This document shows, one piece after another, positions 1 through 10,338 of a stretch of 64,000 nt of DNA. The stretch covers positions 1 to 64,000 of the forward strand of contig JAVTVY010039318.1 in assembly GCA_036873755.1 (NCBI GenBank), read 5' to 3'. The notes under the pieces are model-generated. The model was not told the DNA's origin, ran no database searches, and saw nothing but the letters and a program-made list of their open reading frames with translations. Origin of the DNA: Hanleya hanleyi. Its lineage: Eukaryota > Mollusca > Polyplacophora > Lepidopleurida > Hanleyidae. The first letter of the stretch is position 1, and each line of letters begins with the position of its first letter. The position numbers were made by a program, and so were the translations under genes.

Positions 1-2479
1 ACGGGCGGCATTATAGCGTTCTTTGCCGGGTTCATAGTCTCTTTGGTGTGCTCACTGAAAGGACATGTATGCGTCTCTCCAGTCAAAACCATGACGGATA
101 AACTTGAGTACTTGAGTTCAAAGGGATGCAATATACTACTCATTGCTGACTTGTAATTTCTTCAAACATGGGCATATTCGGAAATGCCATGAGGTCACGA
201 AGGCTGTTCAGAAAGTCTATTATTAAACGACTGATCTTGGTCCTGACGAATTCATCTTCTGTCATGAGTCGGATTTGTCGGACGAACCATGACTGGGGAT
301 GATGATGGTATGCAAGGAGGTCTTCAACTACAACCTGGCCAAAGGTAAATATAGCAAAAATGTCAAATATATACTTGGGAGTGCCCCACTACGTTATTGG
401 TGAATTAGCAAAGTTGGTTCTTCACAGACCTGCAGATTTATTACCATATCTATGTCTTGTCCATATTACAGTGTGTATTGCAGTATATTCGACGGAAGAA
501 AATTTATAACATCGAGGAATCTAAAAAATATAATGAGAAATGACACTTACGGGCAGTTTATCGGCTTTTTGGTAAAAAAAAAAATAATCGGAAAATAAAT
601 AAAAATACGTTTGGACAATGATGGGACTTCTCTTTCACTTACAACATACTTCTTCAAGGGTTTACTATCCTTTAAAATTTTTACTTCTCTATATTTTCTC
701 AACTGTTTTAAACCACAGTGTAAAAAATTATGAATAGAAAAAAGAAATATTAACGAAATATAAATAAATAATTGTGTTGATGGGCCGCGAAATCCGTATG
801 GCAAGCATCTGCAATTTCAGTCAATTAATCAATTTGTCATTTGGTTTCAAAACGCTTTTAGTAATTATAGCGGAACGTCATAAACAATAAAAAAAAGTTG
901 CTATCGATAATAATTCGTTTGGTTCTTAAAAAAAAGAATATATTTTCCAAGGTGAAAGTATTTACCTCTTTTAATGACAAGTAGAACATATCCAAATCAA
1001 TTTTAGATTTTTTGTTCAAACTCTGTGGATCAGAATATTTTTCTGACTATATTGTGTTGCATTAGTAATTTTGAAAGGGGTTCTGGACGCGACTTGACCT
1101 ACTGAGGTCGGAAGTCAGGACCGCTATAGTTTCGGTTCCGGTCAGGGGACCGAAAGTATCCTCGGGTGGTATTCCTCGGTGGTGAGGCGGTCACTTCCAA
1201 TCAATCAATCAGTGTATTGCTCTGACTCCGTACAAAGTATGGAGTACATATACAATGTTGATTAACAATGCCATGGCGGCTAACCTGATACTCTGTTCAT
1301 TCAATTTTGAGGGCCTCTAAGCGAAGGTGCATAGCTTATATGTTGTTTTATGGTTTGCGTTAAATAGTGCTTCAAAATGGTATATATTATTGAATCTAGT
1401 ATAATATTCTGGGATCAGTTCTGCCCTTAAATGATCTAGACCTTTACATTCAACTATAAATGATATTCATCCCCCACCTTTCCATCATTACACATGGGAC
1501 ATAACCTCATTTCCCTTGGTATATTTTTATATCTACCGGTTCGATAGGCAAATTATGGTTAGACAATCTAAACCTAGTCATATTTACCCTCTTACATAAA
1601 GACAATTCACCAAAGTATCGTTCGAAGCAAAAGTCCGTTTTAAATACTCTATACATGTATATAAAAGACATTTTGTACTATCAAGTATAGTAGATGACCA
1701 TTCATGCCTGTACTGATCACATTGTCTAAGGTTCACGGCATTAACAACCCATCTAGAGGATATTCTATTTTGATCGTGCCATGTATCTGACATACCACAA
1801 GTATCCAATATGTGCTTTATTCTTAGAATCCACGGCGATGAATATATTCCGTTTTCATGCAAACTTAGCATTAGTTGATACATTTTTTACCTCAATTTGG
1901 CTACCCTCTATCAATTTACACCAAAACTTTATCATCTACGGCGTTGTGGTCATTTTCGGTGATCAGCCTTCGAAGACTGAACGTAGTTCCATGCCGAAGT
2001 CAATGAGACTCCAAATACACTTGTTTCGCTTCGCCTGAATGTCCTGGAATCTTCTAGAATGCTAGGTAATGTCCGGAAGTCAACTGAACTTTGACTTTGA
2101 CCGTAGAGATAAAACCTACGTTGAATAGGCCCCAGGCAATGTAATGTTAATTGCAGTTCCGGTGTGCTAGAATGTCTGGTGGCTACGATGTCTGGTGGCT
2201 CCTATCTTCTAACCCAACCAGGACACATTTCTCCGCAATGGGGACAAGTGTTCATCCTTGGTTGTGATAGAAAAGGATATGAAAAGGGACACTAATTACC
2301 AGGGCATTCTTATCCATCACCGGAGGCTGGTACGTAGTCATTTCGGTTTGAAAGGTCGAAAATGCCCTTATAAACCCTATGTACTCTAGCTCATAAGGTA
2401 CCAGTACACTTTGAATGTAACAGATTCCCAGGTTTACGCATTCGCAATACAAAATAACACTAAAAGTACGAGGACATCA
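1..2479. other. No gene recognised; host-like non-coding DNA
   Basis: AT-rich sequence without a convincing coding region. The short open frames lack domains, codon-like composition or splice context. A low-complexity CAAT run lies near 1,200. I see no copy of the transposon families that fill the rest of the window. Confidence 0.5.
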
Positions 2480-2950
2480 CACTCAGGTAAAACGTTCTCA
2501 GTACAGACTAGCATTCGCGTTCATGTAAATCGTTCTCAGTACAGACTATCAGTATCAGAACGAGGTTACCGCGTACAAGTACAAACGTTACCAGTACAGG
2601 CGAGTACTAGGCGAGATCACCGCGTACCGACCAGCAGTATCAGGTCGAGGTCATCGCGTACAGGTTAAGCGCTTTCAGTACGGACGAGCATAACCAGGCC
2701 GAGATCACCGCGTCCAGGTTAAATGTTCTCAGTATCCGTACGAGCAGCACCGGACCGAGGTCACCGTGTACGGGTTAAGCGCTTTCAGTACGGACGAGCA
2801 TAACCAGGCCGAGATCACCGCGTGCAGGTTAAATGTTCTCAGTATCCGTACGAGCAGCACCGGACCGAGGTCACCGCGTACAGATTAAACGTTCTCAGTA
2901 CAGCATAGCAGTTCCAGGACGAGGTTGCCGCGTACAAGTTATATGTTCTG
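2480..2950. repeat. Minisatellite, ~55-bp units with a ~110-bp dimer period
   Basis: Units start with CAGTACGGACGAG or CAGTATCCGTACGAG and continue through a segment like CGAGATCACCGCG and then GGTTAA. Starts at 2,676, 2,730, 2,786 and 2,840 give alternating 54- and 56-bp steps, so the best-preserved part has a two-unit higher-order period of 110 bp. Units on both sides are more diverged. The open frames through it only reflect the repeat. Confidence 0.85.
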
Positions 2951-3883
2951 GACTTAATCTTAGTCTGCATTACAAGAAATGTATCAATCAATTCTGTCCA
3001 CATATCATATATCCGAAAATTAACTTTTTCATTTGTGACTACTCACCTCCATGATGTGTACTAGGCCCATAGAAGTGTTGTTCCTGATACCCAATCCCGT
3101 GTCCACTTACGTTTGAGATTTTAATATCCCGGGAAGTACCTGTTTGGTGGAAAAAAGTGAAATGGTTTAAACTAGTCTTGAATATCAATGTAGCCAATGC
3201 TGAATATATATGGAGACTGCATCTCGGTCAGTCTGTGCATGGAAGTATAAAATAGAGGTAAACCCCATTTTTTTCTCTCTCTCTCTTCATTAAATCATAA
3301 TTATGTTCAAGGTAAAAAAAGTGTAGGACAACGGAGACAAAATAGTTGTAATGAAATGTATAATTTCCTCTATACCAGCATGAATTTATTGATTCTGAAA
3401 TTTAGCTGGATGTGAAAAAATAAGTAAATACTTTGAAAACTGTGTTCAAGTCTGTACCTGTTACCCATGAACAAAAGTTCAAACTGCCAAATAGTGTTGG
3501 ACGAACGAGAGACGGACAGTGTTGGACGAAAAGACAGTGTTAGTATGGGAATTTCATCCTATATGAATGCCTCAGACTATTTCAGCCAGACAATAATTCA
3601 CATCAATTTGTTAAAGAGATTTGCCACTGACATGTGACTGAGAATAATAAAGGACATCCTTCTATTTCCCTTGTTCAACAAAACTTGTCTTATGTTAGTC
3701 CAACACTTCGGTCCCCTCCGGTCAACACAAGAGGTCTTCCGTTTGTCCAACATACATAAACTGGCGATATTTTGAATATTTACCGACAAAAAGATTTGTA
3801 ATTTTGCAAATGACTAAATTCATGTTTAGGTATGAGTAAATTGTTCTCTCAACCGCTTGAACACCGTTGCACATGGTCTTTAT
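2951..3883. other. No gene recognised
   Basis: Non-coding sequence with a CT-rich run near 3,270-3,290 and a short local duplication around GTGTTGGACGAA (about 3,498-3,540). Nothing else could be supported. Confidence 0.5.
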
Positions 3884-4230
3884 CAGGTTAGGGCGATCAC
3901 GCTTTCTAAAACGGAGATAAAAGGGTCGTTTTTACTCAATAACTTTTGATCGCTTCAAAACCAATGCTTCAAAACTTCAGGCGCACTGATGTATCTATTT
4001 TTCCATGTCCTAAAATTATTTTTTTTTCCAATCAATGTTGTTTAAACAGCACGACAGATGTTTGTCCTATTATTATGCAAATTAGATGGATGACAATTTA
4101 TTATTTTATTACTATTTGCTGCGGATATATATGTCGGCGTGCGCCTCAAGTGGATTTTGCCGCATTCATTATGTGAACTGACAGGACCCTTTTTACCTTC
4201 ATTAAGAGAGCGGAATTTCCCCAACCTTTT
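3884..4230. mobile_element. MITE-like element, copy 1 (~345 bp)
   Basis: The segment starts with CAGGTTAGGGCGATC and is the inverted counterpart of the segment at 41,943-42,300. The two copies share both ends and internal landmarks (CTTCAGGCGCACTGAT, ATTTTTCCATGTCCTA, and CAAGTGGATTTTG near the other end). The ends are weakly inverted copies of each other, as in a small non-autonomous DNA transposon. No target duplication could be fixed. It abuts the left end of Polinton A1. Confidence 0.6.
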
Positions 4231-4244
4231 CCCGTGTCACCTGT

Positions 4245-5230
4245 AGCACAAAGGACCTTGTGTGTTTAGATGGGTAAATGACTAATGAACAGGAGCGGTA
4301 GAAGTGCAAAAAAATAAGTTAGCATGAAGTACGATAGTATATTGTATACTCATAAATATTTCAAGTCACTGAGTTTCGTCAGTAGTAAGCAAACGGGATT
4401 TCTAGCCACATTGGTGTCAGTGCGCATGCGCGAGAAACGGGTGTGCGCAGGTATGAGATTTTGAGGCGGTTTTGTGTCGGTGTTCTGCGCAAGTGTGACG
4501 TCATGTATGACGTCACTTCCGGTCTGCGTGAATCGGGCGTGTGTATTCCTCCGCGGTGAGGCGGTCTGGTGGTGATACGGTCTGCCTCCGCGGACAGAAA
4601 GTAGTCCCAAATTCTGCGGCAATCTTCAGGGGTGAGAGGGGTTCCTAGTGTACCGATTGGGTCGTATGAGGTATCAATGTGAAGCATTCGTGAAGGGGCA
4701 TCGGATGGGGTGGGTGTGGGGTTAAAATATCGTCATTCTGCGCATGCTCGGTAGACCAATGGTATGGAAATAGACGTTTTGGGGTCTAGGTGGGTCACTA
4801 GCGGTCCGATGGAGACGAGTGAGGTATCAATGTGAAGCATATGCGAGGGGGCATGCGATGAGCTAGGTGTGGGGTTGGAATATGGTCATTCTGCGCATGC
4901 GCGGTAGACCAAGTGTATGGAATAGACGTTATGGGATCTAGGGGAGCCCCTAATGGTCCGATGGAGTCGTATGAGGTATCAATGTGAAGCATTCGTGAAG
5001 GAGCAGCCGATGGGGTGCGTGTGGGGTTGTAATATCGTCATTCTGCGCATGCGCAGACAGGGAGTTTTGGGAAAAGGGTGTAAAAATAGACGTTTTGGGA
5101 TCGAGGGGGTCTCTAATGGGCCGATGGAGTCGTATGAGGTATCAATGTGAAGCCTATGTGAGTGGGCATCCGCCTGGACTAGTGCGTCGCAGTCAGGGAA
5201 TTGTGGGAAAAGGGTATGGAAATAGACGTT
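4245..5230. repeat. Left TIR of Polinton A1 with ~150-bp internal units
   Basis: The outer part (4,245-4,620) matches 13,260-13,937 in inverse orientation. Inside, a unit containing GGTATCAATGTGAAGC recurs at about 4,670, 4,826, 4,975 and 5,138. Each unit carries a CGCATGCGC core and an ATAGACGTTTTGGG segment. The same units occur inverted in the right TIR. Confidence 0.8.
4421..5055. promoter_or_regulatory. Array of NRF1-like palindromes and CRE/ETS motifs in the left TIR
   Basis: TGCGCATGCGC(A/G) occurs at 4,421, 4,892 and 5,044, with a one-mismatch copy near 4,738. This matches the consensus of the host transcription factor NRF1. Two perfect CRE palindromes TGACGTCA lie at 4,496-4,503 and 4,508-4,515, and the second runs into CTTCCGG, an ETS-type core. 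The motif matches are directly visible. Binding by host factors is inference. Confidence 0.5.
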
Positions 5231-5329
5231 TCACCGAATCCCCACATGTCTGTTATAACCTTCATGCATTATGCTCATATAGAAAACACACAAGACAGGT
5301 TTTTTTTGGGTGAGATCTCATTTTGTTTC

Positions 5330-5335
5330 TTTATT
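5330..5335 (-). terminator. Polyadenylation signal AATAAA for the capsid/protease block
   Basis: TTTATT on the plus strand reads AATAAA on the coding strand, about 140 nt past the protease stop and just beyond a run of GTT triplets. The homologous positions in the two other copies of this gene end (27,139 and 49,961) also have AATAAA. Confidence 0.6.
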
Positions 5336-5355
5336 CAACAACAACAACGTGAATA

Positions 5356-5500
5356 CTGAAGCCCAGAACAGGGGGCTTGTACATTGAAATCGATAGAACT
5401 TAAGCCCAGAACATTGGGCTTGAACATTGAAAGAACTTAAGCCCAGAACAGGCGGCTTGTAAATTGAAAGAACTTAAGCCCAGAACGGGGATTGTACATT
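5356..5500. repeat. Short tandem duplication of the protease stop-codon region
   Basis: Four ~35-45-bp units contain GCCCAGAAC followed by a G-rich stretch and ATTGAAAGAACTTAA. They are copies of the last codons of the protease gene plus some 3' untranslated sequence. Only the innermost copy is in the gene. Confidence 0.7.
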
Positions 5501-5947
5501 GAAATGATGGGCGGCCCAGTCATACACGAGTACATCGCGGTCCTCGGCCTTGGGGTACTCGCCAAACATCTGTACGATGGTAGATAAGGTTCTTCCCCGG
5601 CATCGATGGTACAGATAAAACAAGAAATATTGTCCGCACACGCTACTGGTCAGGCTTTGCAACGTTTGACTGTTCCAACACCACGTCTCTGTGCCTTGAT
5701 CCATGAAGTCTGTTAAATCGGGATGGAGGGATGGCAGGCCGTACGGGTCAAAGTATTCGCCCTGCTGTTCTGTCAAGTACACGCCTACCCAATGTTCACC
5801 GGGCCGATTCATCGGGTCCGTGTTGAGAACGTAAGCAGCAGGATACATACGGTCTAATGGAAACACATCTCGGGCGAACATCCCTTGAAAGACCATACGT
5901 GTCTCTGGGTCATTCTCCAGCACGGTGGTTATCTGGTCTGTATCCAT
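5474..5947 (-). CDS. Adenain-like cysteine protease of Polinton A1 (157 aa)
   Basis: Virion-maturation cysteine protease of the adenovirus protease/Ulp1 fold, found in Polintons and adenoviruses. The expected catalytic order is visible: His52 in GEHWVGVYL, Asp67 in YFDPYG, and Cys104 in SVCGQYFLFYL. Trp53 directly after the His is also typical. I chose the ATG at 5,947 because it is one base past the capsid gene's TAA (TAA-c-ATG), an arrangement also kept in copy A2; the frame is open for another 20 codons upstream but overlaps the capsid gene. Nothing breaks the reading frame and the length is near normal for a Polinton protease, so this is one of the few apparently intact genes here. It is the last gene of the capsid block and is followed by a poly(A) signal. 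Confidence 0.85.
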   Translation of the reverse strand: MDTDQITTVLENDPETRMVFQGMFARDVFPLDRMYPAAYVLNTDPMNRPGEHWVGVYLTEQQGEYFDPYGLPSLHPDLTDFMDQGTETWCWNSQTLQSLTSSVCGQYFLFYLYHRCRGRTLSTIVQMFGEYPKAEDRDVLVYDWAAHHFNVQSPFWA

Positions 5948-5948
5948 G

Positions 5949-7232
5949 TTAGGTGGAGAAGTCACACAGGACGTTGCGCGCCTTGTCCACTTGAATGATG
6001 TTGTCAAACTCGGCGTAGCAGATCACATTGACGGTGCTCCGGAGGGCTCGTGCAAATTGGATTTCCAACCGTAAATTGCCTTGCTTGGCGAGGGCCAGCT
6101 GATGGTCGTTCTCTAAGGTGGGGGTCAAATCGAAATAGAACAACGTATATCCGTTCGCGTAGTCCTCCCGACTGATCATATTCCCTTCGTCCTGGTTGAT
6201 TTGACCGGTGGCTGTAAACAGGATCTGATAGGCTCGAATGAAATTCGCGCGCCCAAAGTTCGGTGTTAAGGCCGTGGCTGGGACCTGATGTCCATCCACA
6301 TGGAAGGCCACAAAATTGATGCCGAAATGTTTAAAGTCAAACGGGTTCTCTGGGTAGGCTTCGCTGAAACTGGTATTTTCCACTCAGGATCAATCGCTTG
6401 GGTAGTTCCCCCAGAAACAGGTTTTCTTTGTTGGCGCTCATATTTCCAGCAGACACAGAGAACACTTTGGTTTGCACACGTCGGATAGGGTACTGGGCTG
6501 GTTTTGTTTCCAAGGCTTTGAGGTGTCCCAATTGAACGGCTCGATTCGGTTTCACTTTTCGGAAATACAGGACTGCGTCTTGGATGACAATCTTATAGTC
6601 AGCTGCATGCCCGTCTACGTTAGTGGCCATCAAGGCGAAGGTCGGAGGCGCCCGTATGAGTCGGATTTTGATGGGGATCTTGTTCAAGAGGTACCGGTCT
6701 TGCATGAAGATGTCTGCGGCCCATGAGATCCACCGAGACGCCGTTCGCGGTCAAAGCCTTCCCTTTGTTATATCCCGCATTGTCGTTCTCTACCCCCATG
6801 TGCTCGGCTGTGTCCTGGTAGAATAAAGCGGCTGTCAGTTGAGATTTTTTAGCCTCTCGTCCATGCGACAACAGCGTCTCGATGTAGGCTCGATATGGGT
6901 ACGTGTTGGTCGAGTCACTGATGAGTTTGTCGCTGAGAAATATATCCACCTGTTGGAACAGCCAGAGATTCGTCGGGCCCACCGTTGCTTGGTCGACGAT
7001 TCTGGAGTCATTTCCATTGACGATCTTGGCTTTCACATACAAGTATGTATGGGCTAAATTCACATAGGCCGTATACACATTACTGATGGTGAACTCGATG
7101 GGCCCTGTTTCGTTGATGCTGGAGATGCTCCACCCATAATCCTTGTTCGGCACTCGTCTGTGTGGGCGGGACGGTCCATAAATCAAATTCGCTATTGGTG
7201 GAGGGGCAGGACTCTGCCTGGATCAAGGACAT
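5949..7232 (-). pseudogene. Polinton major capsid protein (double jelly-roll type), broken by three frameshifts
   Basis: Reading from 7,232, the N-terminus contains FDLWTVPPTQTSAEQG and then, in a second frame, ETGPIEFTISN and LAHTYLYVKAKIVN. A third frame from about 6,705 has DRYLLNKIPIKIRLIRA. A fourth from about 6,383 has AYPENPFDFKHFGINFVAF and ends at the TAA at 5,949. These motifs and their order are typical of the major capsid proteins of Polintons, often labelled F54H12.2-like in animal genomes. Comparison with the A2 copy shows small deletions near 7,110 (about 7 nt), 6,725 (about 8 nt) and 6,383 (about 5 nt). The gene starts inside the end of the pVI-like gene and stops one base before the protease ATG. 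About 427 codons are represented. Confidence 0.85.
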
Positions 7233-7642
7233 GTTTTAAGAAAAGATATCCTGGGTCTTCGATGTGCGTTGTCGCTGGGTCGGTCGTCGACTGGTGCGTG
7301 GTCTCGGTGGTGCAGGTCTTTTATGACTTTGGCGTCAAAGTTGTGCGTTGTGCTTTGGCGAACAAGATGCCTCCTGCTTCTTTGGCCCCGCCGTTTCAAG
7401 GCTTCTTTGGGTGCCGTACCACCCAAGAGATCACCGGCGACTTGCAGTCCATTGCGTATCGCTTGTTTGCCGATTGCTTTCACCCCACAGGGCAGGAACG
7501 TTTTGACGATGCTCCCGAGTATGTTCCTCAGTCCATGTCCTCGTTGCATGCGTGCACCACTAAAGACCGGAAGGCCACCGCCGGCCTGTTGGGCATAATA
7601 GTCCATATTGCTGCGTGCATCGCACTCGTAAGGCACCTTCAT
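7223..7642 (-). CDS. pVI-like minor capsid protein of Polinton A1 (139 aa)
   Basis: Small basic protein with MDYYAQQAGGGLPVFSG near the N-terminus, then QRGHGLRNILGSIVKTF and GLQVAGDLLGG. A glycine-rich start followed by amphipathic helical segments is what the pVI-like cement/membrane-lytic protein of Polintons looks like. The frame is open. Its ATG at 7,642 overlaps the penton stop (TAATG), and its end overlaps the capsid gene start by 10 nt. Initiation at the inner ATG (7,606, MDYY) is an alternative, since similarity to copy A2 is strongest from there. The arginine-rich C-terminal third may be diverged or partly out of frame. Confidence 0.6.
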   Translation of the reverse strand: MKVPYECDARSNMDYYAQQAGGGLPVFSGARMQRGHGLRNILGSIVKTFLPCGVKAIGKQAIRNGLQVAGDLLGGTAPKEALKRRGQRSRRHLVRQSTTHNFDAKVIKDLHHRDHAPVDDRPSDNAHRRPRISFLKTCP

Positions 7643-8429
7643 TATACAAAGTGGAGAGCACGTGCTTGTCGAAAATGAAGTGTCAGCACCACTTTTCCGC
7701 GTTCGAATGCCACCGGTCGTCCCGTGTCATCTCTTATATCCACCGTGATAATGTTGAAGTCGGTTTGTCGTACGGGTAGGTAGAGCATGTGGGTGAAACT
7801 GTGGGTGACTTGATCTCCATACGTCTTTTTAATGGGGACCACCCGTAACAGAGGTGTGTTGATATCGCCCACGATGTGGTTGTCCACAACGTCCGAGTAG
7901 ACGTAGAGTCCGTACATACCCGACTTCATATCTATCGGGATATGGCCTTGGTGAACGGTGGGACCAGCGAACGTCCGTAGATCGAAAACCAGCATTTGCT
8001 GTAAGATAGGACTCAGTACGACACTCACGTTGGCGGTGAGGATGATCTGTGCCTTGTCGTTGTGTGCGTTGTAATCGAAGTCCACGCGGTTCTTGAAGGG
8101 ATAGGTTTGATGGGTTTTGAAACATTCGTGACCTCCCGTAGAGCCTTATAATGCAACAGTCTTGTCAGCCCACCCATGAACTCCTTGGGAGTATCGTATT
8201 GGCCTTCGAGGAGGGTGAGTCGGGTGTCTTTTCCTTCGTAGGTCACCTCGTACCACACTTCATTGGCTCGCACGTTGTACCACGAGTAAGGGTATTGGAT
8301 ATCCAGGAGGCCACATTCCCAGCGTCCAAGTAAATGCACCGGTTGCGGTAACTGGGTCACGTACTTGGCAAAGGTGTTGCAAGGAAACACATCCAGCGAA
8401 CTGCTACTGGGTAGGGTGAGGTAAAACAT
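7642..8429 (-). pseudogene. Polinton penton-like (single jelly-roll) minor capsid protein, one frameshift
   Basis: The N-terminal part (MFYLTLPSSSSLDVFPCNT, LLGRWECGLLDIQYPYSWYN) and the C-terminal part (DINTPLLRVVP, TVDIRDDTGRPVAFERGKV, HFRQARAL) match the usual Polinton minor capsid/penton protein in motifs and order. The two halves are in different frames, with the shift between about 8,090 and 8,140. Total about 260 codons. It is the first gene of the overlapping capsid block, and its TAA shares a base with the next gene's ATG. A TATTAAAA box lies 32 nt before the ATG. Confidence 0.75.
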
Positions 8430-8460
8430 GGCGACTGAGCTGTCCTGCTGCTGCTGTTGG

Positions 8461-8468
8461 TTTTAATA
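8461..8468 (-). promoter_or_regulatory. TATA-like box before the capsid block
   Basis: The coding strand reads TATTAAAA, 32 nt before the penton ATG at 8,429. It contains the TAA stop of the upstream gene, the same stop/TATA overlap seen before other A1 genes. Function is inferred from position only. Confidence 0.4.
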
Positions 8469-8828
8469 GTTATTCCAGGCCTTGGGCGGTTGTGTCCGGC
8501 GTCGTGTTCGTCGCGGTGACTTGCTACGTGTCACACCTCTGGAGATGTGGGGTGTCTTGATCAAGGGTGGTTTTTTAAAGGCGTGAAAAGAAGGTGCCCG
8601 TTGTGGTGGTGTTTCGGGGGGTAACTCCGGCTCCCACACGGAGTCCCAAGAAGGTAGTGGGTCACTCGGCGATTGCTGGGATCGCTGCATCCAGGCCCAG
8701 CGTTGGGGGTTACCCACCAATTCCTGCGGTACATGCATGTCTTTCAAACCTTGAGCGAAGACCTCCCATCCTCGAGGATCCGTGTGCGACCTGCGTTTAC
8801 GCATCAGGTCATTCACTAAATCCGTCAT
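8463..8828 (-). CDS. Conserved small basic Polinton protein (about 121 aa)
   Basis: Contains MTDLVNDLMRKRRSHTD, GWEVFAQGL and VPQELVGNPQRWAWM, a pattern I associate with a conserved small protein of Polintons located near the capsid genes. The C-terminus is rich in Pro, Arg and Ser (SPRRTRRRTQPPKAW) and looks DNA-binding. I use the first ATG at 8,828. Similarity to copy A2 extends about 15-20 codons further upstream in the same frame, right back to the integrase stop, so the native start may be lost or this gene may once have been expressed together with the integrase. Function unknown. Confidence 0.55.
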   Translation of the reverse strand: MTDLVNDLMRKRRSHTDPRGWEVFAQGLKDMHVPQELVGNPQRWAWMQRSQQSPSDPLPSWDSVWEPELPPETPPQRAPSFHAFKKPPLIKTPHISRGVTRSKSPRRTRRRTQPPKAWNNY

Positions 8829-8900
8829 GTGGGTCTCGGGGACCACTTGATTCTGTACCAGTAGTCTTGCTGTGTTTTTACGACAGACTAATTCCGTCTC

Positions 8901-9781
8901 TTAAAACTTCCCTAGCAACGGTTCCCCTTGAAGATCTTCCAGTTCATAGACTCGCTGCTGTCGGGGTAGGCGCCGTTTAATCAAGTGCTCATCGCTCCAG
9001 TTGGGCAGGTAATTTTTCTCAAATTGACCTTTGACTTTACTGATCCGTACAGGGTCCCCGACCTTGTACACCTCCTCGGTCGTTCGCTGCGACTGTCTGG
9101 GGTACAAGACATGCCGGACTTGGGCTTCATTGCGTTGGGTCACGGTAATGGGGGCTCTCTCTATTCTCTGGTGATAGGCTCGATTGTAACCACTCACAAG
9201 TTTCGGGAGAACATCGATGTACTGCCTTGTATTCTCATAGGAGAAATATTTATACATGCGGTATTTGAATGTCCTGTTGAACCTTTCCACCACGGAAGCC
9301 TTGGTCACGTACATATGGAAGAAAAACACCTTCTGCGCTTTCAGAAACTGTTGGAACGGTCTGTTGAGGAATTCCGTGCCTTCGTCGGTTTGCAAATAGA
9401 TGGGTTTGCGCTCGGTCTTGAAGATGTCCTTGAACGCCGCCATGAGATTCGCCCCCGTTTTCGTCCGGATGGGTACCACCCACGCATAATTCGACAGGAT
9501 ATCGATGCACGTCAAGATATACCGATTCCCATCGTTGTATTTGGCAAAGGCGCTCATATCGACCAAATCTGCTTGCCATTGGGCATCTAGTCCTCCCACG
9601 ATGACCCGGTTCCGTAGAAAATGGCGACGGGCAGCTCGATGTAAGGTACAGGTGTCTTGTTTTCTTTACCAATCTCGGACTTGAGCACGTTGTATCCCCT
9701 AGGGTTTGGCAATGCTCTATAGGCCGCCGGACTGTCGGGACTGTAGTATGAGTTATCCAACACCTTCTCTCAGCTCTTCAT
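8901..9781 (-). pseudogene. DDE (retroviral-type) integrase of Polinton A1, one stop and one frameshift
   Basis: Inserts the element DNA into the chromosome. The catalytic core is clear: ADLVDM (first Asp), LQTDEGTEF (second Asp) and KASVVERFNRTFKYRMY (Glu). The C-terminal region PVRISKVKGQFEKNYLPNW is the usual chromodomain-like/SH3-like tail. The core is open from about 9,668 to 8,901. The N-terminal zinc-binding-like region (SPDSPAAYRALPNPRG) is in another frame, and the ATG at 9,781 is followed by TGA at codon 4. The start is placed by this homology and by the TATA box 36 nt upstream. Confidence 0.85.
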
Positions 9782-9808
9782 GGTGACAAATGATGATGAA
9801 CCCTGGCT

Positions 9809-10291
9809 CTATCGTTTATTTATAACGGGTATATCTTGGCCCGGAGTTTCTTTCTGATTTTCTTCGTTGGCTTCTTCCAGCACATTGTCCATGGTAAATG
9901 ACCAGTCCAACTCGTCTGATGAACGATATTCCTCCGTAAGTACTTTATCCACATCTACCACGGCATCTTCCAATGCAGACCATAGATCAGGGTGAAGGGT
10001 AAAATGCACTGTACCCCTATCTAGCCGAGCCAATTGAGCAGAGAAAGGGCCGCGTCGGATGTACACATCGTGACACAAGTGAATGAGGTCGCCTTCCAGT
10101 TCACCAGGCAACACCCGTTTGAATTTGGTCCAGCCCTCCCGAGACAAACGAATGTGAGCCGGGCACGGTTGTGTAGGGTCCGCATCACAGATGTCTCCCA
10201 CCTCCTCCATGATATCGACCTAATCCACATAAACGTGCAGGAAAACTTCGGAGGTCAAGCTGAGATACGCCTGTATTATATGCTCCGTCAT
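9809..10291 (-). pseudogene. PC4-like protein B (second of a tandem pair), in-frame amber stop
   Basis: Paralogue of the neighbouring gene at 10,334-10,873: both contain GWTKFKRVL(P/S)GEL and then a FTLxPDLW motif. FTLHPDLWSALEDAVVDVD resembles the end of the transcription coactivator PC4/Sub1, whose signature is (K/R)G-hydrophobic-(S/T)L(N/D)P-x-x-W followed by a helix. PC4 binds single-stranded DNA, so a role in replication or transcription of the element is possible. Similarity to the paralogue starts at an ATG at 10,291, but a TAG at 10,222-10,220 interrupts the frame; an open frame begins at 10,210. The tail is acidic (EEANEENQKET). Confidence 0.5.
9817..9824 (-). promoter_or_regulatory. 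TATA box of the integrase gene
   Basis: TATAAATA on the coding strand, 36 nt before the integrase ATG at 9,781. It lies within the last codons of the upstream PC4-like gene (VINKR-stop). Confidence 0.5.
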
Positions 10292-10330
10292 GGTCAGTAC
10301 GTGAATGATACCAGGTTTGACTGTCTCTCG

Positions 10331-10338
10331 TATTTATT
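10331..10338 (-). promoter_or_regulatory. TATA-like box of PC4-like gene B
   Basis: AATAAATA on the coding strand, 40 nt before the ATG at 10,291. It contains the TAA stop of PC4-like gene A. Confidence 0.45.

Noticed and set aside
8985..9590. 201-codon plus-strand frame opposite the integrase
   Set aside because: Antisense shadow of the integrase coding region.
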